From positions 1-38,642 of the forward strand of contig JAEWOP010000171.1 in assembly GCA_023399635.1 (NCBI GenBank): a DNA stretch of 38,642 bases. Direction: 5' to 3'. This DNA is from Pseudomonadota bacterium. Lineage in GTDB: Bacteria > Pseudomonadota > Alphaproteobacteria > Rhizobiales > Rhizobiaceae. The position numbers were made by a program, and so were the translations under genes. The notes under the pieces were generated by a model. That model worked only from the letters and a program-made list of their open reading frames with translations, was not told where the DNA came from and did no database searches. Shown here piece after piece: positions 24,576-32,961 of the stretch (its first letter is position 1; each line of letters begins with the position of its first letter).

Positions 24576-25019
24576 CTATAGGTAAGGCGAGCGGCACTGG
24601 GCGCGAACGCCGACACGCGGGACGTAGGTGTTGTCGGAGGCGCGATAGGTCCGGTAGCGGTTCGAGCACCACTGGACATGCCGGCTCGGCAGAGCTTGCG
24701 CACGCGGCTGATTGGTGATTGCACCGCCGATAATCGCACCTGCTCCAAAGGCAGCCAGCGGATACCACCAACCGTCGCTGTGGCGGCGATAACCCCTGCG
24801 GTATTCTCTCGAACCACGGTGCCCACGGTAGTAGCCGCGGCGGTCATCACGATTGCGGTAATAGCGGCGATCGCGATCTCCACGACCCTGTACCTGCTCT
24901 ACGTTGGAAAGCTGCGGAGCCTTTACGGAAGGCATGACAACCGCGCCGGCCGGGAAGACGGAGGTGGCGAACATGAGGGCACTGATGGCCCCAGCGGTGA
25001 GTGTTTTTCCGATGGTCAT
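24576..25019 (-). CDS. BA14K-family exported protein
   Basis: This 147-residue protein has a signal peptide (KTLTAGAISALMFATSVFPA), then an Arg/Tyr/Gly/Asp-rich low-complexity section (residues about 45-80: RDRRYYRNRDDRRGYYRG). A hydrophobic span (YPLAAFGAGAIIGGAI, about 87-102) follows. The C-terminal BA14K motif reads HVQWCSNRYRTYRASDNTY and ends RAQCRSPYL. The Brucella prototype is an immunoreactive 14-kDa protein with lectin-like activity. The two Cys residues of the motif are present and could form a disulfide. The ATG at 25019 follows AAGGATC. It is divergent from the small membrane protein at 25208. Confidence 0.9.
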   Translation of the reverse strand: MTIGKTLTAGAISALMFATSVFPAGAVVMPSVKAPQLSNVEQVQGRGDRDRRYYRNRDDRRGYYRGHRGSREYRRGYRRHSDGWWYPLAAFGAGAIIGGAITNQPRAQALPSRHVQWCSNRYRTYRASDNTYVPRVGVRAQCRSPYL

Positions 25020-25207
25020 CAAGGCGAGATCCTTTCATTCAACATGTCCGTAATCCCTCCCCCAGCGAATAGTTCCACACATGGATGTGAATGAAGGATG
25101 GGCAAGGTGCCTTTGCCAGCACGCCGCTGTTCGCTGATTGCGATCATCAGGTCTGGAACCTCCTCCACCAACCTCCGTTTGAAGAACGAGTTCAGATGAG
25201 GTCCACT

Positions 25208-25402
25208 ATGGCTGATAAGAGTAAAGCAATGCCCATGATCGGCGCCGCAATCGTGATCGTGATCGGAGTGGTGATTGCATTGTGGGTGATGGGCGGAACC
25301 GAGACGGCTCCTCCTGTTCCACCAGATCGCGGCAATACCGAAGAAACGCTGCCAGCGCAGCCCGCTGACCCTGCACCGCCAGCCGCTCAACAGTCACAGT
25401 AA
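25208..25402 (+). CDS. Small single-span membrane protein, 64 residues
   Basis: Not assigned to a family. The protein has a short basic N-terminus (MADKSKAMP), one strong membrane span (MIGAAIVIVIGVVIALWVMG, residues 9-28), and a Pro/Ala/Gln-rich, acidic tail (about 29-64). This is the layout of a small inner-membrane protein with its tail probably in the periplasm. GAGG before the ATG supports this start; an ATG four codons upstream (MRST) is possible. It is divergent from the BA14K gene. Similar short Pro-rich single-span proteins are common in Rhizobiales; the function is unknown. Confidence 0.7.
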   Translation: MADKSKAMPMIGAAIVIVIGVVIALWVMGGTETAPPVPPDRGNTEETLPAQPADPAPPAAQQSQ

Positions 25403-25443
25403 AGATCTAGGCGATCCGCCTATTATCGCGAAGACAACAAAAA

Positions 25444-25469
25444 AGGCCGGGGCAAAATTGCACCGACCT
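25444..25469 (-). terminator. Minus-strand intrinsic terminator
   Basis: AGGCCGGGGCA and TGCACCGACCT pair at nine of 11 positions with a four-base loop. On the minus strand the hairpin is followed by TTTTTTGTTG, a strong U-run. This implies a minus-strand transcript entering from above 25470. The only candidate gene there is the 41-codon frame at 25512-25637. The hairpin may also help end the plus-strand 64-residue gene. Confidence 0.75.
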
Positions 25470-25511
25470 TCCTCATTGTTACCCCATCTACTTGTGCCAG
25501 TACATCCGTGG

Positions 25512-25637
25512 TCAGAAGCGCCGGGTAACGGCGGCATCGCGAGCGGCGAATTCATTCCAGCGCTCATCAGCAATGCCTGCATGATCATCTATGCGATGAT
25601 TGTGTTGTAATGACGACAATATCTGGACATTAACCAT
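25512..25637 (-). CDS. Candidate 41-residue microprotein
   Basis: An ATG-to-TGA frame of 41 codons: MVNVQILSSLQHNHRIDD, then a C-terminal part HAGIADERWNEFAARDAAV and TRRF. The composition is soluble and mixed charge. There is no strong ribosome site (GGACCTGAACCGA precedes the ATG). Support comes from the minus-strand terminator 43 bp after the stop and from a palindrome just upstream. The DERW...ARD spacing resembles the very N-terminus of Ada-type methyltransferases, so it might be a remnant of such a gene. A short conserved protein is equally possible. Confidence 0.35.
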   Translation of the reverse strand: MVNVQILSSLQHNHRIDDHAGIADERWNEFAARDAAVTRRF

Positions 25638-25645
25638 TTCGGTTC

Positions 25646-25670
25646 AGGTCCGATTCATTCTTAAGGACCT
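25646..25670. promoter_or_regulatory. Inverted repeat between two divergent microgenes
   Basis: AGGTCC (25646-25651) and GGACCT (25665-25670) are perfect inverted copies with a 13-base spacer, in the 66 bp separating the divergent 41- and 42-codon frames. The placement suggests a shared operator. It might also form a hairpin in the leader of either RNA. Confidence 0.35.
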
Positions 25671-25703
25671 ATTTTACACATCGTTAATCCACGGAGGTTT
25701 CCG

Positions 25704-25832
25704 ATGCCGCTTCAGGGTCCAGCTTTCATTCTCGCTCTTGCGATCTTCCTGGCCGGCGCTCCCTTGCTGGCAAAACATGCTGACGCCGACCGAAGCATCT
25801 ATTCCCCTGCAGTGGCTGCGGCGAGCTTCTAA
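25704..25832 (+). CDS. Candidate 42-residue exported peptide
   Basis: An ATG frame with a near-ideal ribosome site (GGAGG, seven bases before ATG) encodes MPLQGPAFILALAIFLAGAP, LLAKHADADRSIYSPAVAAA and SF. The first 24 residues look like a signal peptide or a single membrane span with an AKHA/AHADA cleavage region, leaving a mature piece of about 18 residues. A longer frame on the same strand (25600-25941) overlaps it but has no ribosome site and poor composition. No family recognised. The 255 bp downstream to the MFS gene show no gene that I can support. Confidence 0.4.
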   Translation: MPLQGPAFILALAIFLAGAPLLAKHADADRSIYSPAVAAASF

Positions 25833-26087
25833 GCCCGGCTACCCTTCCTGCTGCCTCGCATTTCCCCTTGCGTTCGCGATCGCGGCAGCCTTCTTACCTA
25901 TACCACGACACGCTGGCAGAAGATCAAGGCAGACGGTTTGAGAGGCTGGTGAACCGCCGCTATTTGAGGGGATACTAAGGTCTGCCGTCAACGCCGAATT
26001 TCGCGAGACAGACGCGGCCTGCTTGTCCTATGACTTCGCCGTCCTGCGCAAGCGCGTGCGAGTCGCAGTCCCTCCCAAGGCCATTCC

Positions 26088-27326
26088 ATGAGCCAAATCC
26101 GCCCGCTCATCCCCCTGCTTGTGACCGCCGGAATCCTGATCGGCGGAAACGGGTTGCAGGGCACGTTCATCGCCTTGCGCGGGTCCCACGAGGGATTCGC
26201 GCCATCTGTCATCGGTTTGCTCGGTGCAGGCTACAGCATCGGGTTTGCGATCGGGTGCATCTATGTCACGAGGCTGCTTCGCCACATCGGCCATATCCGG
26301 ACATTTTCGGCCATGGCCGCCATCGCGGCGTCCTGTTCACTGGCAATGTCGCTGATCATCGACCCGATCTTCTGGCTGCTTATGCGATTCCTGATCGGGA
26401 TTTCCGTCGCCAGTCTGTTTGCCACGGTGGAAAGCTGGATCAACGCCAAGGTGACGAACGCCAACCGGGCACGGACGCTTTCAATCTACCGCGTCATCGA
26501 CCTCGGCTCGGTGACGGCGGCGCAATACCTCATCCCCGCGGCCGGCATTGAGGGTGCGGCCATTTTTAGCATCATCACGATGGCCATCACGCTGTCACTG
26601 GTGCCGATCTCAGTCGCCGACCGCTCCAGTCCCAGTCCTCCTGAGGCGATTCGTTTTGACCTCCTGGCGGTTTGGCGGATTTCGCCGCTCGCTGTCGTTG
26701 GCGTCACCTGCGTCGGGCTGGCGATGGCGGCATTTCGCAATATCGGGCCGATCTACGGCGAGGTGATCGGCATGAGCGTCACCTCGATTGCCACCTTCAT
26801 GAGTGCCGGCATCATCGGTGGCGTGGTGCTGCAATATCCGCTCGGTCTCTACTCCGACCGGCTGGACCGGCGCCACGTGATCCTCTGGACGACCGTCGGG
26901 TCGATCCTCACCGGCGCCTATCTTTCCTTCGGTGCAGGGAGCAGCGAGATCGCCAATATCATCGGCGTCTTCCTGTTCGGCGCCTTTTCGATGCCGCTCT
27001 ATTCGCTCTGCTCGGCGCATGGCAACGACCATGCCCGCGACGGCGAGCATGCGCTGATGTCCGCCGGACTGCTGTTCTACTGGTCCGTCGGTGCAACGGT
27101 GGGGCCGCTGCTGGCATCGCTGCTGCTGCAGTTCATCGGACCGGATGTTTTCTTCGTCTATACCTCTTTCATCTTCACCGGCTTTGCCCTCTACACCTTG
27201 CGACGGATGGCGACCACCGCTCCGGTGCCGCCGGAGAAACGGCCAAGGCGCTTCCGGGCATTGCTTCGCACCTCTGCTTATTTCAACAAGCTCGCCACCC
27301 CGCAGGACAAAGAAGATCAGCGCTGA
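26088..27326 (+). CDS. MFS transporter, YcaD-like
   Basis: This 412-residue protein has twelve predicted membrane spans in two six-helix halves. The first half carries LGAGYSIGFAIGCIYVTRLL followed by RHIGHIRTF, the loop 2-3 signature of the major facilitator superfamily. It also has FLIGISVASLFATVESWINA and the VTNANRARTLSIYRVIDLGS loop that is typical of the YcaD/UMF2 branch. The second half has GVVLQYPLGLYSDRLDRRHV, the repeated loop signature. The C-terminus is polar and basic (RFRALLRTS...). The substrate is unknown. The 3' end is 76 bp upstream of rnd on the same strand, so cotranscription is possible. Confidence 0.9.
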   Translation: MSQIRPLIPLLVTAGILIGGNGLQGTFIALRGSHEGFAPSVIGLLGAGYSIGFAIGCIYVTRLLRHIGHIRTFSAMAAIAASCSLAMSLIIDPIFWLLMRFLIGISVASLFATVESWINAKVTNANRARTLSIYRVIDLGSVTAAQYLIPAAGIEGAAIFSIITMAITLSLVPISVADRSSPSPPEAIRFDLLAVWRISPLAVVGVTCVGLAMAAFRNIGPIYGEVIGMSVTSIATFMSAGIIGGVVLQYPLGLYSDRLDRRHVILWTTVGSILTGAYLSFGAGSSEIANIIGVFLFGAFSMPLYSLCSAHGNDHARDGEHALMSAGLLFYWSVGATVGPLLASLLLQFIGPDVFFVYTSFIFTGFALYTLRRMATTAPVPPEKRPRRFRALLRTSAYFNKLATPQDKEDQR

Positions 27327-27402
27327 TCCGCCCGCTTATATTGACATATGCGGCCGGAAGGAGAAGGAAGACCGATCTTTTGACTATTGCTGTGACGGAC
27401 TG

Positions 27403-28563
27403 ATGATCGAAACCACTGCCGCCCTCGAGGAAGCCTGCCGGGCACTTGCCCAATCCGACTTCATCACCATCGATACGGAGTTCTTGAGGGAGACAACCTT
27501 CTGGCCGCAGCTTTGCCTGATCCAGATGGCAAATCCGACGATGGAGGTGCTGGTCGACCCGCTGGCGAAGGGGCTGGATCTCAAGCCCTTCTTCGATCTG
27601 ATGGCCGATCCCGCTGTAATCAAGGTCTTTCACGCCGCGCGGCAGGATATCGAGATCATCCACCATCTCGGCAATCTGGTGCCGCACCCGATTTTTGACA
27701 CGCAGGTGGCGGCCATGGTCTGCGGCTTCGGAGACAGCGTGTCCTATGACCAGCTGGTGCAGCGGGTGAGCGGGGCACAGATTGACAAGACCTCGCGCTT
27801 TACAGATTGGAGCCGACGCCCGCTTTCGGAAAAGCAGCTGGACTACGCGCTGGCCGACGTCACCCATCTGCGGGATGTTTATGTGGCGCTGAAGGAACAG
27901 CTTGAGCGCGAAGGACGGGCCGAGTGGCTAACGGAGGAGATGGCGATCCTGGAATCGGCCAACACCTACGACATCCATCCGGATGACGCCTGGTTGCGAC
28001 TGAAGGCGCGGCTGCGCAAGCCGAGCGAACTCGCCATCCTGAAATTCGTTGCCGCCTGGCGTGAGCGCGAAGCGCGCAGCCGCAACGTCCCGCGCTCGCG
28101 GGTGCTCAAGGACGACGCGATCTACGAGATCGCACAACAGCAGCCGAAAGACGTCGAGGCGCTGTCGCGGCTGCGGACTATTCCGAAGGGATGGGAACGC
28201 TCCTCATCCGGCACCGCCGTGATCGAAGCCGTCAACGCTGCTCTGGCATTGCCCAAATCGGAAATGCCGCATGCGCCAAAGCAGAGCCGCTCCCCGGAAG
28301 GAACGGGTGCGGCCGTCGAGTTGCTGAAGGTGCTGCTGCGCCTGATTTCCGACAAGGAGGGCGTTGCCGCGAAGGTGATCGCCAACACGGACGACCTGGA
28401 GAAGATTGCATCGGAGGGCGAGACCGCCCAAGTGGCTGCCCTCTCCGGCTGGCGGCGGGAGCTTTTCGGCGAGACGGCATTGAAGCTGATCTCCGGCGGC
28501 GTGGCGCTGCGCTTCATCAACAAGAAGGTCGAGGCGGTGGAACTGCCCGAAGTCGTTTCCTGA
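27403..28563 (+). CDS. rnd: Ribonuclease D
   Basis: This 386-residue 3'-to-5' exoribonuclease trims tRNA and other structured RNA 3' ends. It has the DEDDy exonuclease motifs: Asp24 and Glu26 in ITIDTEFLRE, Asp82 in FHAARQDIEII, and Tyr148 plus Asp152 in LDYALADVTHL. A HRDC domain follows (residues about 205-290: RLRKPSELAILKFVAAWRER). The C-terminal part (ELLKVLLRLISDKEGVAAKV) is the usual second HRDC-like helical unit. The frame is open far upstream over the MFS 3' end, but MIETTAALEE is the family start. A terminator follows 54 bp after the stop. Confidence 0.95.
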   Translation: MIETTAALEEACRALAQSDFITIDTEFLRETTFWPQLCLIQMANPTMEVLVDPLAKGLDLKPFFDLMADPAVIKVFHAARQDIEIIHHLGNLVPHPIFDTQVAAMVCGFGDSVSYDQLVQRVSGAQIDKTSRFTDWSRRPLSEKQLDYALADVTHLRDVYVALKEQLEREGRAEWLTEEMAILESANTYDIHPDDAWLRLKARLRKPSELAILKFVAAWREREARSRNVPRSRVLKDDAIYEIAQQQPKDVEALSRLRTIPKGWERSSSGTAVIEAVNAALALPKSEMPHAPKQSRSPEGTGAAVELLKVLLRLISDKEGVAAKVIANTDDLEKIASEGETAQVAALSGWRRELFGETALKLISGGVALRFINKKVEAVELPEVVS

Positions 28564-28617
28564 TCGCTACGGCTTCATATGATTGCCGCCCCTGCATCGA
28601 TAGTTTCCCAACAGCGA

Positions 28618-28645
28618 AAAGGCACCCGGCGTACCGGGTGCCTTT
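28618..28645. terminator. Bidirectional intrinsic terminator
   Basis: AAAGGCACCCGG and CCGGGTGCCTTT form a perfect 12-base stem with a four-base loop. It serves rnd on the plus strand and the convergent 81-residue exported-protein gene on the minus strand. Confidence 0.92.
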
Positions 28646-28670
28646 CTAAAGTTCTAGAACGTCAGCCACG

Positions 28671-28916
28671 TTAGCCGGCGTTGCTGAAGGCACGATCAAC
28701 GAGCTTCAGGCTACGGTCCGACTGTACCACGTAGGTTTCACGATACCGGTTACCATTCTCATAGACGTCGTAGGTAACGGGGCTTCCTACCGGCGCCTTT
28801 TCCAAACGAGCCGGTACGCCGTTCGAGTTGACGCTTCCGTAGCCGGTTTCAAGCGCGAAAGCGGAGGACGAACCAGCAACGGCGGCAATAAGTGCGAGAG
28901 CAAAGGTCTTGTTCAT
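28671..28916 (-). CDS. Small exported protein, 81 residues
   Basis: An N-terminal signal peptide (MNKTFALALIAAVAGSSSAF, cleavage near residue 21) precedes a mature part of about 60 residues. This mature part reads ETGYGSVNSNGVPARLEKAP, VGSPVTYDVYENGNRYRETY and VVQSDRSLKLVDRAF. It has no Cys and looks beta-rich. No family recognised, though similar short periplasmic proteins are frequent in rhizobia. AAGGAACTACGTT precedes the ATG. A long hairpin lies in its leader (28944-28970). The promoter likely lies near 28985-29030. Confidence 0.78.
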   Translation of the reverse strand: MNKTFALALIAAVAGSSSAFALETGYGSVNSNGVPARLEKAPVGSPVTYDVYENGNRYRETYVVQSDRSLKLVDRAFSNAG

Positions 28917-28943
28917 AACGTAGTTCCTTCTCAAAAGGTTTGT

Positions 28944-28970
28944 GTCAGCCACGCTTTTCGCTTGGCTGAC
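28944..28970 (-). other. Leader hairpin of the 81-residue exported protein
   Basis: GTCAGCCA and TGGCTGAC are perfect inverted repeats, extended inward by GC/GC with a single mismatch around a short loop, 27 bases in all. It lies 28-54 bp upstream of the ATG with no U-run after it, so it is more likely an mRNA-stabilising or regulatory stem than a terminator. Confidence 0.5.
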
Positions 28971-29180
28971 CTAGAGATCGACATTGGAAGCCGATTTCGC
29001 AATGACAGAAGAAATTACCGCTGTGTACAGGATTACTGAACAATCTTTGCGCGGGAAGGCATCAGATTCTCACTGAAAGAGATCAATAGTTTAATGGGTC
29101 AGGAGACCGCGTCCCTATCTGCCGGGAACGAGTTCAAGATCCCTCACGTGTTGTTGAAACCAGATCGAAGTCCTGAAGAC

Positions 29181-30701
29181 CTACTCGAACTTGAATGCCA
29201 GGCGCTTGCCGGTCAGCTTGGAAAGTTGCTGCAGCCGGCCATCCAGACGTTCGCCGGCAAAATCGGCATGCTCGCGCGGCACCACGAATTCCAGATCGAG
29301 CTCAGGGGATGTTGAAGGGCGGAACGCCAGGCTGTTGATCATCCCGGGCATCGAGGCCGAGAAGAGGTACACGACCCGTAGCATGCCGCCTAAGAGTTTT
29401 GCGAGGTCCATCAGACGAGGCGTCACAATGGATGCGAGGCCGCTGGAGGCACCGTCGTCCTGCAATCCTTCAAAGCGATAGTAGTTGGCGAGGCCGAGAT
29501 AGGCACGGCCGGGGTGAGTGATACCTACCAGCGACGAATGGGCGATCAGGTTGAGCGCCTGCGGCCCGCGGTAATCGGGATGCGCCCGCCAACTGATATC
29601 GGCAAGCAGGCAGGCGGCCTGACGATAGCGGCCTTCCTCTTCGCTCTCGGTGATACCGAACAGCGGCACCATACGACCGGTCCAGGCGGCGAGTTCTCGC
29701 GCATGTTCGGGTGAGCGGGCGCGCAAGATGGCAAGCTGATCGGCGGCGACCAGCAGGGGATCGGTCGCCTTCTCCGCGTCCGTCAGCCGCGAATAGAGGT
29801 AGCCTTCACGCACTCCCTGGGCAGAAAAGGCGACATGAGACGGCTTCATGGCACGCAGCACTTCCTGCATCGCGACGGCGCCATAAGGAAGAAGCGCACG
29901 GCGGTTCTTCGACACGGCCTGCCAAGCCGGGTGTTTCGTGTCCTTACCCTCGATGATTGCCTTCAAGAAAACAGAGAGTTCGTCCGCGCCAACCTTGTAG
30001 CCCTGCATCATGTGCAGCGGGTAGTCGATCATTTCCATGTGGAGCTTGGCAATGTTTCGCCAGGTGCCGCCAACGGCATAGAAAGTGCGCCCCTCGCCCT
30101 CCTTCAGGAAGCTGGCCTTGGCGACCTGCTGGGCTGCGAGCACCTTCGCCTTGTCCAGAGACTGACCCGAGGTTTCGGAAAGACGCAGACCACCCAGCGG
30201 CAGCGTGATTCCCCTACCGATCTGTTCGCCCTTGATGTCGATGAGTTCCAGCGAGCCTCCACCTAAATCGCCGGCGATACCGTCCGGCTCGTGGAATCCA
30301 CTGATCACGCCATAGGCCGAATAGAGCGCCTCTTCTTCGCCCGTCAGCACCTGGATCTCGCAGCCGAGGATGTCCTCTGCATCGCGGATGAACTGGGCGC
30401 CATTGGACGCTTCTCGCGCGGCGGCGGTAGCAAGCACGAAGATCTCGGTCGCACGCGCCTGGGTGGAAAGGGCTCGAAACCGCCTCAAAGCGTTGAGTGA
30501 CCGCTCTACGGCCACTGAATCCATGCGGCCAGTGGAAGCCAGGCCCTTGCCGAGGCCGCAGAGAACTTTCTCGTTGAAGAGCATCGCCGGAGCGCGCGAC
30601 AGCCCTTCATAGATGACGAGGCGGACGGAGTTTGAGCCGATGTCGACGACGGAGACGGGAGCGATCCCCGGCAACCGCCCTTGGGCTTCAGATCGGACCA
30701 T
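29181..30701 (-). CDS. ppx: Exopolyphosphatase (Ppx/GppA family)
   Basis: This 506-residue protein hydrolyses the terminal phosphate of inorganic polyphosphate. It has the ASKHA ATPase fold: phosphate-1 motif SVVDIGSNSVRLVIYE (residues about 17-32), TGEEEALYSAYGVISG, and phosphate-2 motif GIAGDLGGGSLELIDIKG (about 141-158). The C-terminal HD-like part (about 310-506) is typical of the longer Ppx enzymes. GppA-type pppGpp hydrolysis cannot be excluded, but adjacency to ppk favours Ppx. Its start lies 15 bp after the ppk stop on the same strand, so the kinase and phosphatase are almost certainly cotranscribed. Confidence 0.95.
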   Translation of the reverse strand: MVRSEAQGRLPGIAPVSVVDIGSNSVRLVIYEGLSRAPAMLFNEKVLCGLGKGLASTGRMDSVAVERSLNALRRFRALSTQARATEIFVLATAAAREASNGAQFIRDAEDILGCEIQVLTGEEEALYSAYGVISGFHEPDGIAGDLGGGSLELIDIKGEQIGRGITLPLGGLRLSETSGQSLDKAKVLAAQQVAKASFLKEGEGRTFYAVGGTWRNIAKLHMEMIDYPLHMMQGYKVGADELSVFLKAIIEGKDTKHPAWQAVSKNRRALLPYGAVAMQEVLRAMKPSHVAFSAQGVREGYLYSRLTDAEKATDPLLVAADQLAILRARSPEHARELAAWTGRMVPLFGITESEEEGRYRQAACLLADISWRAHPDYRGPQALNLIAHSSLVGITHPGRAYLGLANYYRFEGLQDDGASSGLASIVTPRLMDLAKLLGGMLRVVYLFSASMPGMINSLAFRPSTSPELDLEFVVPREHADFAGERLDGRLQQLSKLTGKRLAFKFE

Positions 30702-30716
30702 GCATGCTTTCTTGGC

Positions 30717-32903
30717 TTAACTCTTGCGTCCGGACATGACGCCGGCGATCAGCTTCGGAGCACTCGATTTCAGAGCTTCACCACGACCGGAAAGGCTCGG
30801 ATTGGTCATGAAATACTGCTGCGCGTTGAAAGGTTCCTCGCCCGGCCGCACTTCGATGCGCCTGGACGTTCCGTCGGCCAATATCTCGTAGCTTTGCTGG
30901 TTGTCAATCAAGTTGCCAAGCATGATCTGAGACAGGACCTGCTCATGCACAGTCGGGTTCAAAAGCGGGACCAGCGTCTCGACGCGGCGATCGAGATTAC
31001 GTGGCATCATGTCTGCCGATCCAATGTAGACCAGCGCGTTCTCTGACGGCAAGCCATGGCCATTGCCGAAGCAGAAGATCCGGCTGTGCTCCAGGAAACG
31101 ACCGACGATGGACTTGACGCGGATATTCTCCGACAGCCCCTTCACCTGCGGGCGCAGGCAGCAGATGCCACGGACCACGAGGTCCACATCGACGCCAGCG
31201 CGGCTTGCGCGATAAAGGGCGTCGATGATCTCGGGATCGACAAGCGAATTCATCTTCATCCATATCGCCGCCGGCGCACCGCGCTCAGCATGCGCGATCT
31301 CTTCCTCGATGTGGCGCAGGATGCGTGGGCGCAATGTGTAAGGCGAAACAGCAAGCTTCATGCTGTCTTCCGGCTCACCGTAGCCGGTGATGAAATTGAA
31401 GACATTCGCCATGTCGTGGGCGATCTTCGGACTGCAGGTGAAGAAAGACAGGTCAGTATAAATCTTCGCCGTCACTGGGTGGTAGTTGCCTGTGCCGAGG
31501 TGACAGTAGGTCCGCAGCCTCCCTTCCTCGCGGCGCACGACCATCGACATGTTGGCTTGGGTCTTCAACTCGATGAAGCCGAACACGCCCTGCACGCCGG
31601 CGCGCTCGAGGTCACGCGCCCAGCGGATATTGGCTTCCTCGTCGAAGCGCGCCTTGAGCTCCACCAGGGCGGTGACGGATTTGCCCATTTCGGCGGCGTC
31701 GATCAATGCTCGAACGATTGGGCTGTCATTCGACGTTCGGTAAAGCGTTTGCTTTATCGCAAGAACATCCGGATCGCGTGCCGCCTGAAGGAGGAACTGC
31801 ACCACCACGTCGAAGCTCTCATAGGGGTGGTGGACCACCATGTCCTTTTCGCGGATTGCCGCAAAGCAGTCGCCAGCATGCTCTCGCACGCGTTCGGGAA
31901 ACCGAGCATTGTACGGCTCGAACCGCAGGTCTTCGCGGGGCGCCTTGGCGATCTCGGAAAGCGTGTTGAGCGCCAGCAGGCCGGGAAGAACAGCAACACG
32001 GTTGTCAGGAACGCCCAGTTCCTGCACGACGAAATGGCGCAGTTCGGACGGCATCTCGGAATCGGTCTCGATCCGAATGACCTTGCCGCGGCGGCGGCGC
32101 TTCAGCGCCGTTTCAAAGAAGCGGACGAGATCTTCAGCCTCTTCCTCAACCTCAATGTCGCTGTCGCGGATAATCCGGAAGGTGCCCGCGCCCTTGACCT
32201 CATAGCCGGGGAAGAGGCGGTTGGTGAACATGCCCACCACGTCTTCCAGGGTGATATAGCGGATCGTTGCGCCATCATTAGGCAGGCGAATGAAGCGTTC
32301 GAGCGTGGGCGGCAAGCGAAGCAGGCCTGTCATCGGCTCCCGACCGTTGAGGCTATGGAGCTGCAGCGCGATCGAAAACCCGAGGTTGGGAATGAACGGA
32401 AACGGATGAGCCGGATCGATCGAAAGCGGCGTCAAGATCGGGAAGAGATCTTCCTCGAAATCCGTGGCAAGCCAGTTGCGGTCCTCGTTCGACAATGCCG
32501 CAGGACGCACGATCAGGATATCCTCCTGGGCAAGATACTGCTGCAGTACCGCCAGCGAAGCCTGCTGCTCCATCTGCAGGTTATCGATCTCCTGAAGGAT
32601 CCCGTCCAGCTGCTCGGCAGGGGTCTTCCCGTCCGGACTACGGATGACGATGCCCTGCCTCACCTGCCCTTCAAGGCCAGCGACGCGCACCATGAAGAAC
32701 TCGTCGAGATTGGCAGCCGAAATCGAGAGGAAGCGAATGCGTTCGAGAAGCGGGTGAGCCGTGTTCAGAGTTTCTTCCAGAACGCGACGATTGAACTGCA
32801 GCCAGGAGAACTCCCGGTTGATGAACCGATCCGCGCTGGCCATCAGATCGTCGAAAACAGGATCCTCGCTCTGAACCTGGTCGGTTCCGGTCGTCACATC
32901 CAT
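30717..32903 (-). CDS. ppk: Polyphosphate kinase 1
   Basis: This 728-residue membrane-associated enzyme makes polyphosphate from ATP. Visible are the N-terminal domain (FINREFSWLQFNRRVLEETL), the SAANLDEFFMVRVAGLEGQV segment, and the phospho-acceptor histidine in YCHLGTGNYHPVTAKIYTDL (residue about 468, equivalent to E. coli His435). The second conserved His is in FLEHSRIFCFGNG. The start is the ATG at 32903, preceded by GGGGGCTGA; a GTG one codon upstream is also possible. ppx follows at 15 bp and hdaA precedes at 58 bp on the same strand. The C-terminus (PKLIAGVMSGRKS) is short and complete. Confidence 0.96.
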   Translation of the reverse strand: MDVTTGTDQVQSEDPVFDDLMASADRFINREFSWLQFNRRVLEETLNTAHPLLERIRFLSISAANLDEFFMVRVAGLEGQVRQGIVIRSPDGKTPAEQLDGILQEIDNLQMEQQASLAVLQQYLAQEDILIVRPAALSNEDRNWLATDFEEDLFPILTPLSIDPAHPFPFIPNLGFSIALQLHSLNGREPMTGLLRLPPTLERFIRLPNDGATIRYITLEDVVGMFTNRLFPGYEVKGAGTFRIIRDSDIEVEEEAEDLVRFFETALKRRRRGKVIRIETDSEMPSELRHFVVQELGVPDNRVAVLPGLLALNTLSEIAKAPREDLRFEPYNARFPERVREHAGDCFAAIREKDMVVHHPYESFDVVVQFLLQAARDPDVLAIKQTLYRTSNDSPIVRALIDAAEMGKSVTALVELKARFDEEANIRWARDLERAGVQGVFGFIELKTQANMSMVVRREEGRLRTYCHLGTGNYHPVTAKIYTDLSFFTCSPKIAHDMANVFNFITGYGEPEDSMKLAVSPYTLRPRILRHIEEEIAHAERGAPAAIWMKMNSLVDPEIIDALYRASRAGVDVDLVVRGICCLRPQVKGLSENIRVKSIVGRFLEHSRIFCFGNGHGLPSENALVYIGSADMMPRNLDRRVETLVPLLNPTVHEQVLSQIMLGNLIDNQQSYEILADGTSRRIEVRPGEEPFNAQQYFMTNPSLSGRGEALKSSAPKLIAGVMSGRKS

Positions 32904-32961
32904 CACTCAGCCCCCAATCAAGCTCCCCAGCTATTACAGATTGGCGACGGAACTGTGACAG

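Noticed and set aside
25512..25600. Possible remnant of the N-terminus of an Ada-type methyltransferase
   Set aside because: The DERW...ARD spacing matches Ada, but only about 20 residues agree, and the downstream TTGxYC segment can be recovered only with several indels. I keep it as an alternative reading of the 41-codon frame.
25600..25941. A 113-codon plus-strand frame in the gap before the MFS gene
   Set aside because: No ribosome site, Cys/Trp/Phe-rich unnatural composition, and it overlaps the 42-codon frame that has an excellent ribosome site.
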